A stretch of DNA of 64,000 nt, from contig LLEY01000092.1 of NCBI GenBank assembly GCA_001414485.1, positions 1 to 64,000 on the forward strand. The letters are read 5' to 3'. Below are positions 11,165-21,129 of the stretch, piece by piece; positions within the stretch are counted from its first letter, which is position 1; every line of letters starts with the position of its first letter. The notes beneath the pieces were generated by a model. That model made no database searches, was not told the DNA's origin, and saw nothing but the letters and a program-made list of their open reading frames with translations. A program made the position numbers and the translations under genes. Source of the stretch: Calycina herbarum (Eukaryota; Ascomycota; Leotiomycetes; Helotiales; Pezizellaceae).

Positions 11165-13294
11165 TTAAGCCGCACCACCCTGAACAATCTTCTTCCCCTT
11201 GACACTCTTCCACTCCACAAAACACGAGAAAATAGTCGCTAAAGCACCAACCGCAATAGCAATAACAAAACTCTCATTGATAGCCTTCATATACGCCACT
11301 AGAACCCCTGGTAACGCCGTAGGATCAATCATATCCACCGCCTCCCTCAGATGCGCAGCTCCAGCCGCCACAATAACATCAACCGGGATCGTGGGTGCAT
11401 TTTGAGGAATTTGTTTGTAGAGGCCGTTGGAGAAGATATTTTGAGCCATCGAGATGGATATCGCGCCTCCGAGGGAGTTGAAGAATATCGCGATGGCGTT
11501 TCCGGTTGGCATATCTTTGCTACTGAGCACTACTTGGACGGCTACGAATGGGATTTGTACACCTGCTCCAGCACCAATTCCGGAGAGTAATTGGAACCCT
11601 ATCCATTCGGCAGCCGAAGAGCTTACTTTGAGCATGTAGATCATTCCGGCTCCGATGGTAAAGACAGCCCCTCCAATTATCATGAAAGGTTTGTAGACTC
11701 CAATGACTGTGATTCCACCTCCTACAACCATGGCGCTGACGATAATCGTGGCGACGTAAGGAATAGTACGGATTCCAGATCCCTCGGCTGTTGTGCCTTT
11801 GATGGCCTGGAAGTAAAAGGGTAGAAAGTAGACGTGAACCTATTGTATTGTTAGTATTAATCATTTGGAATGGGGGGCGTGTAATGTACATATAATCCCA
11901 TGGATAAGAAGCAAGAATAAAGACTGGAGAAAAGCACAGTCTTCTGTCCAAAAATCCTCGGAGGGATTGTAGCTCTATCACCACGACGGAATTGTAGAGC
12001 GACAAATACCATGATCATAAGACCAAATCCAAGAATACAACCCCAGACTTTTGAGTCGCTCCATGGATATGTGGTTCCTCCCCATTGAAGAGCCAAGAGT
12101 AAGCATACAATAGAGCAAATGAGGAATAGGGCTCCGAGAAGATCAATTTCCAGGATCTTTTGCTTGATGGACAAAGTACTTTCTTTTCGTGCGGGAGGGT
12201 GGAAAAAGGCAAAGATTGCTCCAACGGCAACTGCCCCGAAAGGTAGGTTGATCTGAGATTACGCATTAGCTGGCTTGTCCACAGGAGAACATGCATAAAA
12301 CGTACCCAAAAACACCATCTCCAAGATACACGATCCGTAAATACACCACCCAGAAGTGGACCAACAACCGAAGCAATTCCAAACATACTCGATAAGCATG
12401 CAATATACAACGGTCGTGTTTTCAATGGGACAGTGAACCCGATAATGATCATGGAGCCAGAAAATAAAGCTGAAGCTCCAGCTCCCGCAACGGCTCTTCC
12501 GATGATCAACGTAACTGAGTTCTGAGCTGTGGCACAGATTATGGAACCGACTTCGAAGAGGAGGATGCCGAAGAGGTAGGTATTTCTGACATTGAAATAT
12601 GTGTATATCCGGCCGAACGAGGGTTGTAAGGCAGTTGTTGTGAGAAGATACTGCATAGAAGGAGTCAGTAATCGTTTTGAACCATATGAAAGGCGATGCA
12701 ATATATGGCTTCGAAATGATGAATTCCAATTCCCCGGGTTTTGGGTGCTTACACTAGATCCATACCAGCCAACATCCTTCAGAGAATTGGGAAAGACCGT
12801 GGTGATTTTTGGAATTGCTGTCGCGAGGATTGAGTTATCTGTATGCTGTTAGTCCTCAATACCATTTGATGAATCCCCATATCGATTGAGACGGGTTTGC
12901 CCAATTCTTTGACCAACCATCCCAAAAAGGAAAAGAAGAAGTACGTACCCAAAGCAACCGCCAAATTCGCCATACAAAGTCCAAAAGTAAGAAGGGCAAG
13001 GGGTAATCCGCCGGGATACACTATATCAATATCCTCCTCCTCTTCAGTTGCATCTCCATCTCCTTCAGATTTAACCACTCCATCCTCTTCTTTCTTCACG
13101 GATTTCTCGTCGACAATAAGGATGTCAGTAGTGGTAGCAGAGGAGTTCTCTTCGGCTCCCTTATTCGAACCATCTTTTTCGCTTGCGGAAGGCTCGGAGA
13201 CAGTTGTTGTCGTAGGTGTCGGCTTTTTATTTGGTTGGGGCTGGGCTGTCTGGGCTTCCTCAGCAGCGGAATTTGCCGCTGGGGAATCCGTCAT
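11165..13294 (-). CDS. DHA2-type MFS drug/H+ antiporter, 14-TM
   Basis: Five exons read on the minus strand: 13294-12949, 12838-12753, 12650-12306, 12252-11890 and 11839-11165. All have GT-AG borders and joining phases that agree, giving 604 residues. The first roughly 95 residues are hydrophilic and acidic ([14 protein letters not shown], then a Glu/Asp run), followed by the membrane domain. Motifs include the TM1 string [14 protein letters not shown] spanning the exon 1-2 joint, [15 protein letters not shown], the TM5 antiporter string [19 protein letters not shown] and [11 protein letters not shown] across the exon 3-4 joint. Later helices carry RTIPYVATI and [15 protein letters not shown]. 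This is the pattern of fungal efflux pumps that export toxins, azoles or secondary metabolites at the plasma membrane. The substrate cannot be told, and no biosynthetic genes lie next to it. Three phased CCCCT words lie 390-430 bp upstream. Confidence 0.93.
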
Positions 13295-15506
13295 TATTGG
13301 CGCGCGCACGAGGAACTTGTGGAACTTGCACCAAGGAGGCGCAAACCTGCAGCAAACCTGGGGAGCGCTAGAATTGGAAAAGACGGTTTCGTTCAACCAC
13401 AGAAATATCAATATCGCGACGAGTCGAAGTTCAGTTCAACATGACAAAAAGATGGCAACAGACAGTCTCTTTTCTGTGCCCTCCAAGCGATGTTCTGGGA
13501 GAAGAGCCTCGGCGCCGGGGGCAAACATATCCGGAGGAAAGTCTGCTTTGATTGGGCATTCACCAAGTTCGAAGCCGAATACGCAGTGGATGACCAAAGA
13601 ATTGTTAGTCGAAGAAAAGGAACGAATCATCGTCGCGTCTAAACGGTATCCGAAATTTCTTTGCGACAATCATCTCATCTTCTTCCCCTCACACAGGTGT
13701 CCCCTCACACAGATGTCCCCTCACCCCATCTCCCAAGCCGTTGGAGTCGTTAAAGGGTGGTTAAAGGTCACATTGCACCTACTTTGGAGGCCACACAATG
13801 CAATGTGACACGAGATCTAACCCTATCGTGGTGTTACTGGGATAAATTATATTCGAAGCGATACACAAAACAGCCTGTTTACCGAAAACCCTTACAGGAA
13901 ATCGTCTTCTCGACTACGCTTATTACCAAGGATATCTCGCTCAATGGAAAGATTATTTAAAGCGAATACGAGAACAATGAACCTATTATGCACCAAAATG
14001 ACACACAATCAGGGGCAACTTCTTTGTTCCTTCCCTTTCTTCTGAGTACACCCCTCCCCCATTGCTTCAAAGATCATGGGACAATGTAACGTGTTGTTTG
14101 AATTCCCAAGTTTCTAGACTGTCGCGAAAAAATGGTTGTGTACGCGGAAGAAATGCTACAATAGCAGCTTTTTAGTCTTACAAGTGCAAGTCCAGACGTC
14201 CACTCTCACGGGATAGCCATGCGATGTGACGATGTCTCGTAACGGCAGTGCATCATCCAAATTCGTACCTGCCTCGCTCAGTATAGTAATCGCTGTTCTA
14301 AATTTTTAGGAGAAATTAGAATATTAACCTAACCATCTGGGATATTTCAAATATTGACCTGGAAAGTTCCATTTGAATTGTCATAAAATATCAATACTTT
14401 GTGTTTGAAAGTTTGAAACAAAGAAATGGTTTGTTTGGGAAACCCAGGGTTAAGTTCGAGATCAACATCGTTCCTTCCCTCCCTCAATCCTCAAGACTTT
14501 ACATCGCTCCTCCCCGAACTCAGTCTAGCCACCTGAGCACCAAGAAAAGAGAAGAAAGAACCGAGAACGAAATGGAAGGTCCAGATGTCGAGCTCACGAT
14601 CGTTCCTTATGTCCCCTTCTCTCTACGCCTAACCACCTTAAATTCTCCCCCCCCCCCATGCGCGTGTTCAGGTAATTAATTACAAGACCAGCAAGCCGAC
14701 CCCGCCGGTTCATCTTGCTCATCTCAAGCAGATTTGGAAGAAAAGGTAAGAATTCAAAGCTGCTTTTCTCATCTACCAGAGTCTGCCTATCCCTACCAAC
14801 TTTAAGACGTACTTGTACAGTCAAAAACGTACACGATTTTACTCCACTTTTCGATGAAAGCAGCACATTAAACGAGTATGTACACCTACTGTAATGAAGT
14901 TGACGCCACTTTACAAACCCACTTTCTACGCAATTGAGCCTCAAAAGTGCCCCCAGTTTTACCCAGTTTTAGGTGCACGGTTTTAGCTGTACATAGTACG
15001 TCTCAAGCTTGGAAGGGATGTCTCTCATTATCCCAAGTAATCATCCTAAAATGAGCCCCTTGTTCCCCTAGCATATCAGAAACAAATTTAGACACAACTC
15101 GAGTAATCACCAAACCAAACCAACGATTGTCCGACACATCTCGGACAAACGTTCGTTTGGTTTCGTCATTTATCGAGATAGATTCAAACAATAAGATTCA
15201 TTACCCCTGATGTTTTGGACAATCAAGTTGCATTGTCCCAAACTATTTGGGAATGGGAAATTGTACTGGAAAGCTGGAACAATGAGCTACTTTTATTGTC
15301 CGTCGCGGCTAACACCTGATATCGAACTTTTTACACTTTATTATTGATTGAATTGGGAAGATGATATCCAATCTCAATTTCCTTCTCTCAACTCCATTTC
15401 TCCACCTTCAACCAGAATGAGTTGAGATTCGCAACCATTTTATGCCGCTAAATGCTAAATCCAAGTATAAAAATAAAAATATTACATTTCATCCAGACCA
15501 GCCATC
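13295..15506. other. 2.2-kb intergenic region between MFS gene and HSP78
   Basis: No supported gene. It holds the presumed MFS promoter with a 16-bp tandem repeat (13685-13724), a poly-C run near 14647-14657, and scattered T-rich DNA up to the HSP78 3' end. Confidence 0.5.
13685..13724. repeat. 16-bp tandem repeat carrying three CCCCT words
   Basis: Two and a half copies: CCCCTCACACAGGTGT (13685-13700), CCCCTCACACAGATGT (13701-13716) and CCCCTCAC (13717-13724). CCCCT/AGGGG is the core of the fungal stress response element bound by Msn2/4-type zinc fingers. The three copies are spaced at exactly 16 bp, about 390-430 bp upstream of the MFS start codon. The regulatory role is an inference. Confidence 0.5.
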
Positions 15507-17887
15507 TCAAACCCCAAAAGACTCTGGAGTCCCAATAACCAACCCGTCACCTTCCTTATTAATCCTAACCAAAGCCCTGTCACCACCCTTAACCTCACCC
15601 CTGATGATTTTATCCGCAAGCCCATTACCAATTTGCCTCGAAATCAGACGATTCAGAGGTCTAGCACCAAACTTCGGGTCATAGCCACGTGCAGCAAGCC
15701 ACTCCCGAACGTCATCCTTGACTTCTAGGACGATACGTCGATCGTCGAGACGGGTTTGGAGCTCTTTGAGACGGATATCGACGATATCTCGGAGGGCAGC
15801 GGTAGATAACCGTTTGAAGATGATAAATTCATCAATACGATTGAGAAATTCGGGTGTATAGCTTTGTTGTACCACGTCCATCACAGCGCGGCGAATGGAG
15901 GGTGCAATCTCCCCATCAGTCTCTTCGTGATATGGGTGTATTGGGTCATTTCCTACTAAAATATCGGCTCCTAGGTTGGACGTGAAAACGATGAGAGTGT
16001 TCCGGAAGTCGATTTTATGGCCCTGGGCGTCGGTTAAGAAGCCTTCGTCGAGGACTTGGAGGAGCAGTGCTGAAATATCGCGATGAGCTTTTTCAAACTC
16101 ATCGAAGAGGAGAACTGCGTAGGGCTTTCTACGAACAGCTTCAGTTAATTGACCAGCATCATCATACCCCACATAGCCAGCCGGGGAGCCGATGAGTCGT
16201 GATATCGTGTGTTTCTCTTGGAATTCGGACATGTCAAATCGAACCACAGCCGACTCCGTTGAGAACAAGAAGTTGGCCATCTTCTTGCACAGTTCAGTCT
16301 TGCCGACACCTGTTGGGCCTAGGAAAAAGAATGAAGCTAGTGGTCGATTCTCTCCATTTAGACCCGCTCTTTGCATTCTTACAGCATTGGCCACTGCGTG
16401 TAGGGCTTCGTCCTGTCCTCGAACAGATTCCCGCAAAGAATCCTCCATATGAATGAGCTTTTCGGCATGGCCCGAGGTAAGTTTTGTGACTGGAATGCCT
16501 GTCACTCTAGATACTACTGCTGCAATATCGTCGGCATTCACACTATCATGAATCAAGGAGCCACTTTCTGGGCCTTCTTCGCCTTCTTTAGGAAGCTTCT
16601 CTTCGAGCGATGGTATTACCGAATATCTCAGCTCTCCAGCACGGCCAAAATTGTTTTCCCGTTGGGCCTGATCGAGCTCGACTCGTGCCTTTTCCAAGTC
16701 TTCTTTCGTCTTTTTGACTCCTTCGATGATCGCTCTTTCCTCCTCCCACTTCTCTGTCAGAATTTTGGCTTCGTCTTGACACATTTTCAGATCTGCTTCA
16801 AGCTTTTCCCGACGCTCCTTGCAATATCCTTTTCTTTGCGTAGACTTTCGAGCTCAATCTGAAGGGTCATGATTCTTTGGTCCAAACGCATGATATCTTC
16901 AGGTTTACTCTCCTGTTGTAATCTCAAAGCACTAGCCGCCTCGTCCATCAAATCGATTGCCTTGTCAGGTAAGAAACGATCTGTGATGTAGCGGTTAGAG
17001 TAAGTCGCTGCTGCCACAAGTGCGCCATCTGTAATCCGTACGCCATGATGTACTTCGTATTTTTCTTTAATACCTCTTAATATCGAGATAGTGTCCTGTA
17101 TCGTAGGCTCATTGACCTGGATAGGTTGGAATCGTCGGGCCAGGGCAACATCTTTTTCGATTGCTCTGTATTCATTTAAAGTCGTAGCACCACAGCACTG
17201 CAATTCTCCTCTTGAAAGCGCAGGCTTCAAGAGGTTACTTGCATCGATACTGCCTTCGCCCTTTCCCAGTCCAAGAAGAGTATGTAGTTCGTCCACAAAG
17301 AGTATAACACCACCACGAGCCTCTTGAACCTCCTTCAGTACTTTTTTCAGGCGCTCTTCGAAGTCTCCTCGAAACTTTGCCCCTGCAATCAATTGACCCA
17401 AATCCAAAGATATTACCCGTTTGTTCTTGACGCTTTCCGGAACATCTCCTTTAACAATTCGTGATGCAAGACCTTCCAAAATAGCAGTCTTTCCAGTACC
17501 AGCACTTCCAATCAATACCGGGTTGTTCTTCGTTCGACGTGAGAGGACTTGAATAGTTCGATGGATCTCCGCATCTCTGCCAATAACTGGATCGAGTTTT
17601 CCTTCTTTCGCCCTGGCCGTCAAATCGACTCCATATTCCTCCAATGCAGACTTTTGTTCGCCTCCTCCTAGGTCCATTCGATAGGTGCCCCCGGGTTTCT
17701 GAGGTCCGCCATTGGCATAATTTCGGTGGGGGATCGTAGATGCAATTATTCGAGGACTTTGGTCTAGAGTTCTTCGCAGAGTTGTAGAAAGAAGAGCTGG
17801 AGATGTGCCAAATCTCAATCGCGTTGTGGTGGCGGGCGGAATGGCAGCAATGCGCCGGGTAGCAACTCGAGCTTGTCTTGAAAGCAT
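15507..17887 (-). CDS. HSP78: Hsp78, mitochondrial ClpB-type disaggregase, interrupted by a one-base frameshift
   Basis: Minus strand, ATG at 17885-17887. It starts with a mitochondrial presequence ([15 protein letters not shown]) and, as in other Hsp78 proteins, lacks the ClpB N-domain. AAA-1 has Walker [10 protein letters not shown] (about residues 127-135), Walker B ILFVDELH and an [10 protein letters not shown] pore/sensor region. The coiled-coil M-domain follows. AAA-2 has [22 protein letters not shown] and a C-terminal [16 protein letters not shown]. The reading frame breaks in the M-domain. At 16817-16822 the minus strand reads GCAAGG where one more A would restore frame. After the break the expected [14 protein letters not shown] text continues in the other frame. 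As given, the upstream frame stops at 16787-16789 after 366 residues, losing AAA-2. No splice sites fit. It could be a real mutation or a sequencing error in a short A run. Confidence 0.9.
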
Positions 17888-18310
17888 TTTGATTTGATTT
17901 TGAGACAAGATATATTAGAATCAAAAACCTCAAGGAGGATGCGCAGTTGTATTTATCATCTTTCAAGAACCGAGGTCGAGGGGATGATATGTTGTTTTCA
18001 GTGGTGGACTGATACCTTCCAAAACCACCCAGAATTATCTAGAGCTTTCACGAAGCTCCCGCGGGCCGCCGCAAGTGTCAGATCCCTGTCACATCGGGCA
18101 ATTAATATTCCGAAATGATCGCGCTAGTGGGCTTTCGTTGCTAGGCGACTACCCAATTAGGTATCGGTCTTTTTCCACACCGTGGCGGCACAATTCTCTG
18201 GCGCCAGAGTCACAAATTTCCATCAAGACCCCACTTCGCAACAACTCTTCCCAGCTCTTTTTTTACTACAAAACCACCTCTCTTCCCTCCTCCAAATACA
18301 ATTCTTTACA
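17888..18310. promoter_or_regulatory. Divergent promoter region HSP78 / eEF1B-alpha
   Basis: 423 bp separates the two start codons. The HSP78 side contains a heat-shock-element-like site (18041-18060). The eEF1B side ends in a pyrimidine-rich leader (CTCTCTTCCCTCCTCC) before the start codon, which is common in highly expressed fungal translation genes. Confidence 0.5.
18041..18060. promoter_or_regulatory. Heat shock element-like site
   Basis: AGAGCTTTCACGAAGCTCCC can be read as four 5-bp modules in alternating orientation. The central two, TTTCA and CGAAG, match nTTCn-nGAAn perfectly; the outer two (AGAGC, CTCCC) each have one mismatch. It lies about 155 bp upstream of the HSP78 ATG, a sensible place for Hsf1 control of a heat-shock gene. 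Confidence 0.5.
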
Positions 18311-19501
18311 ATGGGTTTCGTTGATGTCCTTACCGATGCTGGTCTCACCGGTAAGCTATTCTATTTCTGCCTGCTACCCTCTGCCATCAACCAGAAGCTC
18401 TACCCCTCCAATCGATTCCTCCCAGCCTCCGCAGCTTCACACCGCAGACTCATGCCACCGAATAAAACTGACGTTATTCAGTGCTCAACAGCTGGTTGAC
18501 CACCCGTTCATATGTCGTTGGGTACGTTTAGATTTTCCTTCCTCGATTTCTCCGTCTATCGTTGTCCTCGCCCTGCGTGGAATGTGCTGTTGTCTTCAAC
18601 GCACAGAGCTTCCTCCTCGAAACTTACTACTTTTAATGATGAGCAACATTGGTCCGTGTTACTGAGGGGCCTCAAGAACCCCGTTATGGCGATACACCAT
18701 CGCATGCAAATGCACCTCTGAATTCATATCTGCATACTTTAAATCTTCCTCGAGCTTTGAACAAGAGAATGGAGGCTAATTAGCAACAGATACTCTGCAT
18801 CCCAAGCAGATGTCGCGACCTTCAAAGCCTTAAAGTCAGCACCAGATGCCGCAAAATACCCACACGCTGCCAGATGGTACAAGCACATCGCCTCATACTC
18901 CGATGAGTTTGCCACTCTCCCAGGTGATGCCGCAAAAGAGTACACAACCTACGGTCCAGAAGTCACAGAAGCCACTTTGAACCCAGCAAAGGCCCCAGCC
19001 GCTGAGGAGGACGATGATGATGTTGATCTCTTCGGTTCTGATGACGAGGAGGAGGATGCTGAGGCCGAGCGTATCAGAAATGAACGTTTGGCTGAGTACA
19101 AGAAGAAGAAAGAGGGCAAGACCAAGCCAGCTGCCAAGTCTGTTGTCACATTGGACGTCAAGCCATGGGGTATGTTCTACTGCATTGGAAATTTCTAAAC
19201 TTATACTAACTGCAACCAGACGATGAGACCGACATGAAGGCTTTGGAGGCATCTGTCCGAAGTATCGAGAAGGATGGTCTCTTGTGGGGAGCTTCCGTCC
19301 TTGTGGCTGTTGGTTTCGGTATCAAGAAGCTTCAAATCAATTTGGTCATTGAGGATGAGAAGGTCTCTCTTGATGATTTGCAAGATGAGATTGCCGAGTT
19401 TGAGGATTACGTCCAGTCCAGTGATGTCGTAAGTTTTCCCATCTCGCCATGTTTCGTGACCGTACCTAATAAAGTCTTAGGTTGCTATGCAAAAACTATA
19501 A
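18311..19501 (+). CDS. EFB1: Translation elongation factor eEF1B-alpha (EF-1 beta)
   Basis: Five exons: 18311-18350, 18482-18521, 18790-19169, 19220-19428 and 19481-19501. Phases agree at every joint, giving 229 residues. The protein is the nucleotide exchange factor that reloads eEF1A with GTP. Residues 1-90 form a GST-C-like N-domain beginning [12 protein letters not shown] and continuing [14 protein letters not shown]. An acidic linker follows ([18 protein letters not shown]), holding the conserved DLFGSDDE motif, then the catalytic C-domain with DVKPWDDETDM, the WGAS string, [12 protein letters not shown] and a terminal SSDVVAMQKL. The DVKPWDDETDM motif spans exons 3-4, and the last exon codes only six residues plus stop. 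Length matches the family (about 210-230). Confidence 0.96.
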
Positions 19502-19899
19502 AGCCTTTCTTCAGCCATTTTTTCTGGTCAATCACATTCGCGGCATGTCGATTTGACTTCACAGTCCTGCTGGATGTTTAGCTGGATTCTCCGAGGGAGG
19601 GGAATTTTAATCGGCTTCATGAATTGATGATTATGATAGCCTAGCAGTAGAAGCAAAATACCAAAGATGTACCTGCCAAATTATAATATGCTCGTCTGCC
19701 TTGATTTGTGAAATACTGTGACGACTGAAACTGTGACTGAATTTTTTTTGGCTATTCGAGTGGTGGATTTTCTATATGGCTTACCTAAAAGCGCGTTGAT
19801 GCAAGGTTCTTCACTGACGAAGAGCCTCCACCTGCAGCTTCTGGGAGAGCTAGAACTCTACTCTAAACAATACTTAGCAATACACCAACAAACAATACA

Positions 19900-20400
19900 A
19901 TGACTTGGCTATCGAAGGCAATTACGGGCTTGGGCGTCCTCTTCCTAGCACATGCGTAAGTTATAGCCATCCCCAAAGCACTGAACCCCCTTTAATCAAC
20001 ATGCCACAGTTGCTATTCAGCCCACGAGCATTCCGCGCTCCTCTCCACCAGCGTCGCAGCCTCTTCCTCAACCATAACCTCACATACACCCCCCGCCGTC
20101 GCGACACTTCCAATCGACATTTCCATTGAAACCATCGTAGCGGTCTTCACCATTTGTCTTGGCTTGGTCCTGGGAACTCCGGAATTGCGACCGATTCAAT
20201 GGCGCGTCTGGGCGGGAAAGATTGAGAGGGAAGGAGAAAAGGGGTTCGTTAATGGGGATGGGGAGGTGGACAAGGATTTTATTGGGAATCCTTTCAAGGT
20301 CTTGGAAAGCAGGCCGGGGTTTGTGGATGTAAGGAGGCAGAGGAGGGAGTTTGCTGAGTGGGTTAGGACTGGGGGTGTTGCGGATGAGAAGAAGGGTTAG
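19900..20400 (+). CDS. EMC5: ER membrane protein complex subunit 5 (EMC5/MMGT family)
   Basis: Two exons, 19900-19955 and 20010-20400, give 148 residues. EMC5 is a small two-helix subunit of the ER membrane insertase. The first helix (LSKAITGLGVLFLAHACYSA) spans the exon joint and is followed by a short Ser/Thr-rich loop. The second helix (IETIVAVFTICLGLVLGTPE) leads into the cytosolic tail with LRPIQWRVWAGKIERE and PFKVLESRPGFVDVRRQRREF. The charge pattern and lengths match MMGT1/EMC5 proteins, once described as magnesium transporters. The gene follows eEF1B-alpha by 398 bp on the same strand. It ends in TAG, showing that TAG is a normal stop in this genome. Confidence 0.85.
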
Positions 20401-21129
20401 AGATGACAAGCGAAATTGGGTGAAGGTTGTATTGGGTGAGGAAAAGAGTGTACAGATATGGGACTGGTGGGTGTGGTTGCTTCCAGTACCTAGATGCCAT
20501 GGCTGTCTTGTCAAGTTAGGCGGAAGGAGGTAGCAAGCTCATCACGTATAAAACCCTTTTGGAAGCTAGGTTTCCGAAATTATAATCATCTCTATTTTTG
20601 CCTGTCGAGGAGGGCTCAGGCAAACTTTGGTTCTCGGGTTTCAAGTTGGTAAGTGACATTGTTTTATTTACAATATCAAGGCAACCGGCTGCGTAAGAAT
20701 CCCGGGCTCTACTCTGCCTTCCTATGTTGTCTCAGAACTTCTTGGACAATTTAAGGTATTCTGCGATAACATCCAAAAGACTTGGGAAGGCGAGTGTCCG
20801 ACTCTCATAAACCCTGTCCTAGACTCTTTCGTACATTACTTACAAAATACAGGCGTACCCAGAGAAGCCCACCTGCACCTCTCTTATAACTATTTGGAAG
20901 GTAAAAATCTTGCTCAAAAGGTTTCAAAGAATTGGAATTTATATATTGAATCTCTTACTACTCTTGATTTCAATTTTTTTACATTTCCTTCTGGGGGCAG
21001 CGAGATGTATGTGAACCGCAACTCTTACCTACCTAGATTCCCATCTCTTCGTCCCGCCAGCACATCTACATCCTCGTCACAACCAACACACCAAAACTTC
21101 TCCATAAATCCGTGCAAGTAGGCTACATC
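20401..21129. other. Intergenic EMC5 to MSH5
   Basis: 729 bp with no supported gene; probably the EMC5 3' UTR and MSH5 promoter. The frame at 20894-21121 shows no domain. Confidence 0.5.

Noticed and set aside
11165..13294. Secondary-metabolite cluster around the MFS pump
   Set aside because: Neighbours are an OTU-like gene and HSP78 beyond long spacers; no synthase or tailoring enzymes. The aldo/keto reductase is about 18 kb away.
12897..13808. Long plus-strand open frame (303 codons)
   Set aside because: It lies antisense to the acidic first exon, the promoter and part of the MFS gene. Its Ser-rich text is the mirror of Glu/Asp codons, and the MFS exons have splice sites and motifs.
16787..16830. 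Intron or programmed frameshift in HSP78
   Set aside because: No GT-AG pair or room for an intron; family text continues directly. No slippery site or precedent is evident, so a deletion or sequencing error is simpler.
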